Origin: Paenibacillus gyeongsangnamensis
GTDB taxonomy: Bacteria > Bacillota > Bacilli > Paenibacillales > NBRC-103111
Direction: 5' to 3'
DNA length: 64,000 nt
NCBI RefSeq assembly: GCF_027533625.1
Contig: NZ_JAQAGZ010000001.1
Span: 496,001 to 560,000 of the forward strand
In this document: in pieces, positions 58,115-64,000 of the stretch
Layout: every line of letters starts with the position of its first letter
Numbering within the stretch: position 1 is the first letter of the stretch
The notes under the pieces: model-generated
What the model was told of the DNA's origin: nothing
Seen by the model: only the letters and a program-made list of their open reading frames with translations
The model's database searches: none
Translations under genes and position numbers: made by a program

Positions 58115-59720
58115 CGGCAGTGTCGCTTAAGCCAGCAGGGGAGTCGGAGTGATGTACGGGGAGGGTGATGGTGAATTTCGTGCCGATCCCAAGTTCACTT
58201 TCCACTTCGATCGTGCCGTCATGATCCTGTACGATCTTATGGCATATCGATAAGCCGAGACCGGTGCCGGAATCCTTCGTGGTATAGAACGGGATGAATA
58301 TTTTCTCAAGCTCGTTGTCAGGAATACCTTTGCCGTTATCCTCAATTTCGAGCACCGCATCGTCTCCGGATACGCTTAGCTTGATAAGTACCGTTCCTTG
58401 CTCCGGTATAGCTTCGAACGCATTCTTGATCAGATTCAGCAGCAGCTGGAGCATTTTGTCCTGATCCATCAGAATGAATACGGGATCCTCCGGACTTTGG
58501 AAATCAATATGATGTCCCAGCCGGGTGGATTCCGAATCCAATAAGGAAATCACCCGGTATATGCAGCTTTGCAGCTTTTGCGGACGGAACTGGGTCATAT
58601 GAGGCTTGGAGAACTGAAGGAATTCCGCTGTCAGCATGCTCATCCGGTTGATTTCGTCCATGATCAGATCATACCACGTCTTAATGTTATAATTCCCGGC
58701 TTTGGAAAGCTGCAGAAAGCCCTTGATCGTCGTTAAAGGATTGCGGATTTCATGCGCCATGCCCGACGCCAGCTCCCCGACCACGCGGAGCTTCTCCGAT
58801 CTCAGCATATGCTCCTCGCGCTTAAGCCAGGTATCCCTCTTCATTAAATAAAGCGATCGTTCCGCGATCAGGATCAAATCATCCTTGGTCATCCCCTCTT
58901 GCGGATAACAAGCCATCCCGAAATTAATATCAATGCCCGTCAGCTTCGGGAATTCGGAAGCCAGCATTCGTGTAATCGCATTCATCGATTGAGGGATATC
59001 CTCGCTTTCTACGACGATAGCGAATTCGTCTCCGCCGTACCGGCTGATTAAGGAAGCTTCGGGGAACATGATTCGCAAGAGCTGGGCAGCTTGGCGCAGT
59101 ATTTTGTTCACGCCCTGAAAGCCGTTCGTCGTATTCAATGACTTTAAATCCTTGCAATCGATCATCACGAGAATGAGCGGACGGCCCGCGTCGACGAGAC
59201 GCTCAAGCTGACGGTGAAATTCTTGGTAATTATAAAGACCGGTCAGCGCATCGTGTGTGCTGAGATGCTTTTTCTCGTTGGTTAAGAGCTGCTTTTGATT
59301 CTCAATGTCACGGATATGTTTACGGAATAACATAAAGAGAATATAAAAGCTGACGGTAATGAACAGAGTCGAAACAAAATTCACCTGAGAGAGCGGCTTA
59401 TATGTCAGCGCGATGACGCCGAACGACAAGGTAAGCCAAAGCTGAGTCCAGGCGGAAGGCCAGGTCGGGCGCTCGAACTCCCGGAGCAAATGAAACCAAT
59501 AAAGCGGGAGGCATAGATCGGTCGCGCTGAAGGCATGGAAGCCAAGGAGCAGCGCAACCTGCAGCGGAAGATACGTGTTGAATCGATCCTGCAAGAGCTG
59601 AGATAACGCATAAGCCGCTGCAAACGCGAATAAGAGCCAGGAATTCGGCGTTTTGTCGAAATACAAGGAGTAGGCGCTGATGAGGCCAGCATAAACGAGA
59701 TAGAGCCATTTACCATTCAT
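58083..59720 (-). CDS. Membrane sensor with GGDEF and histidine kinase domains
   Basis: A 545-residue protein: about six membrane helices (residues 5-140), a GGDEF domain (about 155-310; THDALTGLYNYQEFHRQLE; intact ISRYGGDEFAIVV), then HisKA (phospho-acceptor in GMAHEIRNPLTTIKG) and HATPase (N box LLNLIKNAFEAIP, G1 EIEDNGKGIPD, G2 GTGLGLSI). It could both make c-di-GMP and phosphorylate a response regulator, or use a degenerate GGDEF as sensor. No response regulator gene is adjacent, as with orphan sporulation kinases. ATG 59720 follows TTGGAG. Confidence 0.9.
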   Translation of the reverse strand: MNGKWLYLVYAGLISAYSLYFDKTPNSWLLFAFAAAYALSQLLQDRFNTYLPLQVALLLGFHAFSATDLCLPLYWFHLLREFERPTWPSAWTQLWLTLSFGVIALTYKPLSQVNFVSTLFITVSFYILFMLFRKHIRDIENQKQLLTNEKKHLSTHDALTGLYNYQEFHRQLERLVDAGRPLILVMIDCKDLKSLNTTNGFQGVNKILRQAAQLLRIMFPEASLISRYGGDEFAIVVESEDIPQSMNAITRMLASEFPKLTGIDINFGMACYPQEGMTKDDLILIAERSLYLMKRDTWLKREEHMLRSEKLRVVGELASGMAHEIRNPLTTIKGFLQLSKAGNYNIKTWYDLIMDEINRMSMLTAEFLQFSKPHMTQFRPQKLQSCIYRVISLLDSESTRLGHHIDFQSPEDPVFILMDQDKMLQLLLNLIKNAFEAIPEQGTVLIKLSVSGDDAVLEIEDNGKGIPDNELEKIFIPFYTTKDSGTGLGLSICHKIVQDHDGTIEVESELGIGTKFTITLPVHHSDSPAGLSDTAVKSDAPTIYV

Positions 59721-59913
59721 GGAGAACTCCAACTCCCGACCGATATGAGATTATTGTATATTATTGGAATTCTGTATCGTTCGATGAATTCCTGCTTACG
59801 TCCCGTGGTTCGGTGAAACTTTTTTCCCAGGGTACGGCCCCGGTTCAGACACTTCAGACAAAACGATACCATAGAGATTCGTAACCCATCTTGGATATAA
59901 GTAGATAGCCTTG

Positions 59914-59944
59914 TAATAAAATAGAGCCGGGAGAATCCCCCGGC
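59914..59944 (-). terminator. Terminator after the beta-helix gene
   Basis: On the minus strand GCCGGGGGA and TCCCGGC pair around TTC, followed by a T-rich run. Confidence 0.8.
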
Positions 59945-59956
59945 CCAGGATGAACA

Positions 59957-60987
59957 TTAATAAACGGTTACAGATCCTTTATACATATTCCCGCTCGGAT
60001 TGCGTGTGTTGTTATGAGCTTTTGCCGTTGTTCCGGTTACCGCATTCACCACATACCCAGTAGTATTATCGAGGTTCACTGTATTGTTGCTGAAGTCTGC
60101 GTTTAGCCCCCAGCCCGATACTTGAACATGCATTTGGAACGCATCGACGATATTGCTGTTATTGTTGCGCGAACCCGTATTATCATGGACGCTCGCATTG
60201 TTGCCTTTTGTATCGACGAAGCTGTCTGCGCTATTTTGTCCGCTAATTCCGGTACCGTTGAAGGTATTATATGCCACAACCGTACCTGTGGTTCCTTCTT
60301 TAATATCGACGTGTTCTGCAGTAACGTTCGGACCGAGTGTATTGTTGCTGATGATATTGTTATCGCATTTAGAATTGTACGTGCTCCATACGCCATTGTC
60401 GGAACCTACATACACAGCCTCGCCGAATCCGGGATCGATTTTACCTGTATCATGAACGTAAGAGTTTTGCAGTGTATTATTAGAACTGCCGTCTCGGAAA
60501 TGGACTCCTTCTTGGCCTAAGCCGTACACTTCTACGTTATCCAATACGGAATAATTGGAATTATCCAGCACAATCCCCTTTTGAGCATTCGTCACTTTCA
60601 AATTTTTTACGATCCAATAATCACCAGTAATGTAAAGGGCATATCCGCTGCTCGTTCCAGTACCGGATAAAATAGCCTCATTCGTGGTACTTGCGCTTTC
60701 AATCGTAATCGGAGCGGAGGGGGTACCGTTCACACTGAATAGAAAAAGGCGTTTGAAAATCCGCTGGTGGATTTGCTTCCCGTATATGTTCCGGCGTCGA
60801 TAGTAATGTCATCGCCAGGCTGTGCGTTTAGCATTGCGCTTTGAATACAAGCAACAGTGCTGCAATTTATCGTTCGGGTTGCTGCATAGGTTTTTCGCGG
60901 TGTATTGTACCAATAGAGCGCCAATAGACAAACCGCTAAAGCAATCAAGAAAGCTTTCTTTACATTCCCATGAGCATGTATCAACAC
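59957..60987 (-). pseudogene. Secreted right-handed beta-helix (pectate lyase-like) protein, frameshifted
   Basis: From GTG 60987 (GAAGGGTG upstream) the frame encodes a signal anchor (FLIALAVCLLALYWY) and the first beta-helix turns (SAMLNAQPGDDITIDAGTYTG). It stops at 60730 after NAFFYSV. The next frame continues at once with VNGTPSAPITIESASTTNEA and runs through many Asn-rich helix turns (NTLQNSYVHDTG; NIISNNTLGP; NSADSFVDTKGNNASVHDNT) to 59957. One lost base in the TTTTTCTATTC stretch explains the break; a homopolymer error is possible. Such proteins bind or cleave plant polysaccharides. The gene is AT-rich compared with its neighbours. Confidence 0.82.
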
Positions 60988-61344
60988 AAATCACCCTTCT
61001 CATTGGATTTTTGAAAAAACGATTCCTCCTGCCCTCCTTTCTTTAAAAGAAATGTAGTCGCCTTCCATTCGGAGTGGACCTTTGCTATGAAGGCTTATTA
61101 ACCGGTTACATTTAATGTTGTATAACCGATTACAATAAATTTATCTCATGTAATGGTTTTCATGTTTCGCTCAATTGCTTATTTCTTTCGCAATATTGTT
61201 GTCTTTTTCTGTGATTGTTTTTATGTAAGATCGGTGTGGACGATTAATTTTTGCTCGCTATGCAAATACTATTATTTGTCTGCGGATGTCTAATACACGT
61301 AAGAGCATAAAAGTTATGATTTAAACTAACTAGCGGAGGCAAAA
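60988..61344 (+). other. AT-rich intergenic region
   Basis: A 357-bp gap between divergent genes. It holds two operator-like repeats (see the 61098-61134 entry) and otherwise low-complexity AT-rich sequence. No coding frame is supported. Confidence 0.5.
61098..61134 (-). promoter_or_regulatory. Pair of LacI-type operator candidates
   Basis: TTAACCGGTTACA (61098-61110) and TATAACCGATTACA (61121-61134) are near-identical, each with a central CG and palindromic arms as in LacI-family sites. They stand about 110-150 bp upstream of the beta-helix gene and may link it to sugar-responsive control. Confidence 0.45.
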
Positions 61345-61602
61345 ATGGATCAATACAAGCTAGAGAATCAACAAAACCAACAAGAGGAAGTTGTAGCGGT
61401 CAGAAAAAACGGTGATGGCGATATTGTTGAATTGAAGCTGACTTCAGGGAAAATTGTTGACTATAAGACCGCTCAAGCCATGGTTAAGAACAATGAGATC
61501 CAGCATTTAAATGTATTTCGGGGGCGAGACAATGAAGAACACCTAAGATCGGACCCGGATGGACGAAAAGATAACAATCTTGACAATTTGCCAACGTTTT
61601 AA
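61345..61602 (+). CDS. DUF3892 family protein
   Basis: An 85-residue protein with the DUF3892 pattern: EVVAVRKNGDGDIVELKLTS, GKIVDYKTAQAMV, VFRGRDNEEHLRSDPDG and the end NNLDNLPTF. Function not known. ATG 61345 has GCGGAGG. Followed by a terminator. Confidence 0.88.
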   Translation: MDQYKLENQQNQQEEVVAVRKNGDGDIVELKLTSGKIVDYKTAQAMVKNNEIQHLNVFRGRDNEEHLRSDPDGRKDNNLDNLPTF

Positions 61603-61637
61603 TTAAGGTCGACGAGTAAACCCCAAGTAAACAAACC

Positions 61638-61662
61638 AACCCGAGATATTTCTCGGGTTTTT
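61638..61662 (+). terminator. Intrinsic terminator after the DUF3892 gene
   Basis: AACCCGAGA and TCTCGGGTT form a stem followed by TTTT. Confidence 0.85.
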
Positions 61663-61678
61663 ACATTTTTTGTTATGA

Positions 61679-61834
61679 GAATATTTCATTGGCCGATTTC
61701 ACCGATCTATTGGCTTGCCGGCTTCGGTTACTTCGGAAGGAGTCAAAGCTACGTATAAAAACGGTATATTAGAAATCCATATGCCTAAAACAAAACCGGA
61801 TATTAAAAGGAAAATTGATGTAGATTTTCACTAA
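61679..61834 (+). pseudogene. 3' remnant of an Hsp20 small heat-shock gene
   Basis: A 51-codon open stretch after TGA 61676-61678, with no start codon or ribosome binding site, reads GRFHRSIGLPASVTSEGVKA and YKNGILEIHMPKTKPD, ending at TAA 61832-61834. This is the C-terminal half of an alpha-crystallin domain (the usual F-x-R-S-I-x-LP and NG-I/V-L-x-I steps). The N-terminal half is absent; the DUF3892 gene and its terminator occupy that position. A truncated relic. Confidence 0.8.
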
Positions 61835-61865
61835 CAAACAAGAATAACAGAGCCTTTGCAATAAT

Positions 61866-61894
61866 AAAAGCCCAGCAACCGCTGGACTTTTTTT
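61866..61894. terminator. Terminator downstream of rocD
   Basis: AAAAGCCCAGC and GCTGGACTTTT pair around AACC, with A and T runs on both sides; it serves rocD on the minus strand. Confidence 0.85.
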
Positions 61895-61921
61895 GCATGA
61901 AAATTAATTTTAGGCGAACGA

Positions 61922-63124
61922 TTATTCGTTTAGGGAGAGCAGCACCGATTGAATCCGTTCATAGGCCCAATCCAGCTCCTCGCGGGTAATGATCAGGGGG
62001 GGAGCGAAGCGGATCGTATTCTCGTGCGTCTCTTTGCAGAGCACACCGGCTCGCATCAGCACTTCGCAGATGGGTCGGGCAGGGACCGACAGTTCGAGGC
62101 CGATGAACAAGCCGCGGCCGCGGATGCCGGAGATCAGCGGATGGCGCAGCTTACAGAGAAGGTTCAGGAAGTAATCGCCCAGTTCACGGGAACGTTCGGC
62201 CAGCGCCTCATCCTCCGTCACCTGCAGGGCGGCGACGGCTACGGCGCATGCGAGCGGATTGCCTCCGAAGGTCGAACCGTGCGAGCCCGGACCGAAGACC
62301 TCGAGAATCTCCCGGTCGGCCGCTACGGCCGAGACGGGAAGCACGCCGCCGCCCAGCGCTTTCCCCAGAATATATACATCGGGCTCGATCCCATCGGCAT
62401 CGCAAGCGAATCGGTAACCGGTTCGCCCGAAGCCGGTCTGAATTTCATCGGCCATAAGCAGCACCCGGTGCTGCTTGCATATCGCCGCAGCTTCCCTAAG
62501 ATAGCCGTCCGGCGGCAGGACAATACCGGCCTCGCCTTGAATCGGCTCGACCAGAAAAGCCGCGGTGTGCGGGGTTACGGATTGCTTCAGCGCCTCCAGG
62601 CTGCCGTACGGGATAACGCGAAATCCCGGGGTGAAGGGACCGAAGCCGTCTTTGTACTCCGCGGAAGAAGAGAAGGAGGTAACGGTAACCGTTCGTCCAT
62701 GGAAGTTGCCCTCGCAGACGAGAATTTCCGCCTTCCCGTCCGGAACGCCTTTGTGCCGGTAGGCCCAGCGCCTTGCCGCTTTCACAGCGGTTTCGACCGC
62801 TTCGGCCCCGGTATTCATCGGGAGAATCATCGACTTGCCGGTATAACGTGCCAGCTTCTCGTAGAAACGGGCGAGCGGCTCGTTATGGAACGCCCGGGAG
62901 GTTAAGGTCACCTTGGCCGCCTGATCCTGAAGAGCCTGGAGAATACGGGGATGGCGGTGTCCATGATTCAGTGCGGAGTAAGCGCTCAGCATATCCATGT
63001 ACCGGTTGCCTTCCGGATCCTTTACCCAGACCCCCTGCGCTTCACTGATCACAATCGGCAGCGGATGATAGTTGGGGGTCCCCCAGCGACCGTTTGCTGA
63101 GATCACTTCATTCGAGAACGTCAT
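61922..63124 (-). CDS. rocD: Ornithine aminotransferase
   Basis: RocD converts ornithine and 2-oxoglutarate to glutamate-5-semialdehyde and glutamate in arginine breakdown. The 400-residue product is a class III PLP aminotransferase: [44 protein letters not shown] and the PLP lysine in [14 protein letters not shown] 63124 has a perfect AAAGGAGG; upstream in-frame codons belong to the end of rocF. It follows rocF by 13 bp. Its product, glutamate-5-semialdehyde, is also the ProA product, which links it to the proBAC genes at the other end of the window. Confidence 0.95.
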   Translation of the reverse strand: MTFSNEVISANGRWGTPNYHPLPIVISEAQGVWVKDPEGNRYMDMLSAYSALNHGHRHPRILQALQDQAAKVTLTSRAFHNEPLARFYEKLARYTGKSMILPMNTGAEAVETAVKAARRWAYRHKGVPDGKAEILVCEGNFHGRTVTVTSFSSSAEYKDGFGPFTPGFRVIPYGSLEALKQSVTPHTAAFLVEPIQGEAGIVLPPDGYLREAAAICKQHRVLLMADEIQTGFGRTGYRFACDADGIEPDVYILGKALGGGVLPVSAVAADREILEVFGPGSHGSTFGGNPLACAVAVAALQVTEDEALAERSRELGDYFLNLLCKLRHPLISGIRGRGLFIGLELSVPARPICEVLMRAGVLCKETHENTIRFAPPLIITREELDWAYERIQSVLLSLNE

Positions 63125-63137
63125 GTCCCGGCCTCCT

Positions 63138-64000
63138 TTATAATATCGTTTCTCCCAGCAGGGAAAGGAGAAGTCCGGAAGCGAGCCTGGAGGTTCGTTG
63201 TCCCGGTTCCAGGGAAGGGTTAACTTCCACCAGCTCCGCGGAGGTGACCATCCCGGATTCCTGGAGCAGCTCCATCGCATAATGGGCTTCACGGTAGCTC
63301 ATCCCCCCGGGAACAGGCGTTCCAGTGCCTGGGGCTTCGTTCGGATCGACGCTGTCGATGTCGAAGCTGACGTGTACGCCATCCGTCCCTTGAAGCTGCC
63401 GGGCGGCCTCTTCAAGCACTTTACCGATGCCGTACCGATCGATATCCTGCATGGTGAAGCAGCGGATGCCAAGCTGGCGGATAAGCTGCTTCTCTCCTTC
63501 GTCCAAATCCCGGGCGCCGACGATAACAATGTGCTCCGGAAGCACTTTAGGGCACCGGCCCAGCAGCTTCACAAGCCGGTCATGGCCTAGTCCAAGACTG
63601 ACGGCCAGGGACATGCCGTGCAGATTGCCTGACGGACTCGTATCTGCGGTATTGAGGTCCGAATGGGCATCGAACCAAAGTACGCCGAGCTGTTTGTAGT
63701 GTGCGGACAATCCCGCAATCGTTCCGATGGCGATGCTGTGGTCTCCGCCAAGGATAATCGGAAAGCGCCTTTGACCGACAAGGGCTGACACCTGCAGCGC
63801 CAGCGCCTCGTTCATGTCGGCCACTGCGTCCAGATGCTTGAGGGCGTGCGGAGCCGCCCGTGCGTCCGCGGACGAGAGAGGCTTGAATTCCGGGAGCGCC
63901 GGAGCGGTCTCCACCTCGTGACGGAGCAGACGGAGCTTGCGTTCCAGCCCGGTCCGAAGAATCGCTTCGGGCCCGTCCTTTGCGCCGCGGCGGCCGGCAC
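63138..64000 (-). CDS. rocF: Arginase, 5' end beyond the window
   Basis: RocF hydrolyses arginine to ornithine and urea. The visible ~287 residues (partial at the N-terminus) include [13 protein letters not shown] at the edge, and all manganese motifs: [21 protein letters not shown] and [20 protein letters not shown]. The C-terminus is complete, with [20 protein letters not shown]. Only the first few residues are missing. The gene order rocF-rocD makes an arginine-to-glutamate-semialdehyde pair. Confidence 0.95.
   Translation of the reverse strand, partial: AGRRGAKDGPEAILRTGLERKLRLLRHEVETAPALPEFKPLSSADARAAPHALKHLDAVADMNEALALQVSALVGQRRFPIILGGDHSIAIGTIAGLSAHYKQLGVLWFDAHSDLNTADTSPSGNLHGMSLAVSLGLGHDRLVKLLGRCPKVLPEHIVIVGARDLDEGEKQLIRQLGIRCFTMQDIDRYGIGKVLEEAARQLQGTDGVHVSFDIDSVDPNEAPGTGTPVPGGMSYREAHYAMELLQESGMVTSAELVEVNPSLEPGQRTSRLASGLLLSLLGETIL

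Overview
The window reads as chromosomal DNA of a Gram-positive, endospore-forming member of the Paenibacillaceae (Paenibacillus, Cohnella or a relative). The evidence is a GC-rich Firmicute base composition with strong AGGAGG-type ribosome binding sites, a gerPABCDE spore germination operon plus a separate gerPF-like gene, an alpha/beta SASP gene with a sigma-G-like promoter, a GerT-like coat protein, a proline T-box leader, a Bacillus-type Fnr with C-terminal cysteines, an asnS-dnaD pair, and YuiD/YfhH/YjcG/DUF2905 homologues. No rRNA, phage, IS transposase or CRISPR array was seen.

Layout. 0-2.1 kb: end of an unknown gene and an ABC-2 exporter. 2.2-12 kb: a minus-strand proBAC-mtnWXB run behind a proline T-box, then mtnE, a broken methyltransferase and mtnU; proline synthesis and part of methionine salvage are interleaved. 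12-20.4 kb: LysR/leuCD, a hydroxyacyl-CoA dehydrogenase with ackA, asnS (3' deletion) with dnaD, and an ankyrin protein. 20.4-21.6 kb: an AT-rich island with a frameshifted histidine phosphatase. 21.6-38.4 kb: two efflux modules in the same direction. The first has a lipoprotein adaptor, a double-FtsX permease, two ATPases, a solute-binding lipoprotein and a large secreted protein. The second has a MarR regulator, an AcrB/SwrC-like RND pump, a lipoprotein adaptor and another large secreted protein. 38.5-42.6 kb: yjcG, three tRNAs and the gerP genes. 42.7-46.6 kb: a secreted SLH-like/COG4315/cupredoxin protein followed by an ECF sigma/zinc anti-sigma pair. 46.6-52.1 kb: small spore-type and unknown genes, an ATP-dependent ligase and a tRNA-Val. 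52.2-61.9 kb: PilZ protein, fnr/mobA with an Fnr box between them, a secreted metallopeptidase, a GGDEF-histidine kinase hybrid, and a frameshifted beta-helix protein. 61.9-64 kb: rocD and the 3' part of rocF, for arginine use.

Three things stand out. (1) A 100-104 bp structured repeat is present five times, each copy starting a few bases after the T-run of an intrinsic terminator and in the same orientation as it; one copy lies inside the proB leader. (2) The 17 kb tandem efflux locus carries two related secreted multi-module proteins and is the best candidate here for an undescribed system. (3) Unusually many genes are broken: three in-frame stops (each explicable by one C-to-T change), one small deletion, three frameshifts and one truncated relic. 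This means either ongoing gene decay or residual sequence errors.
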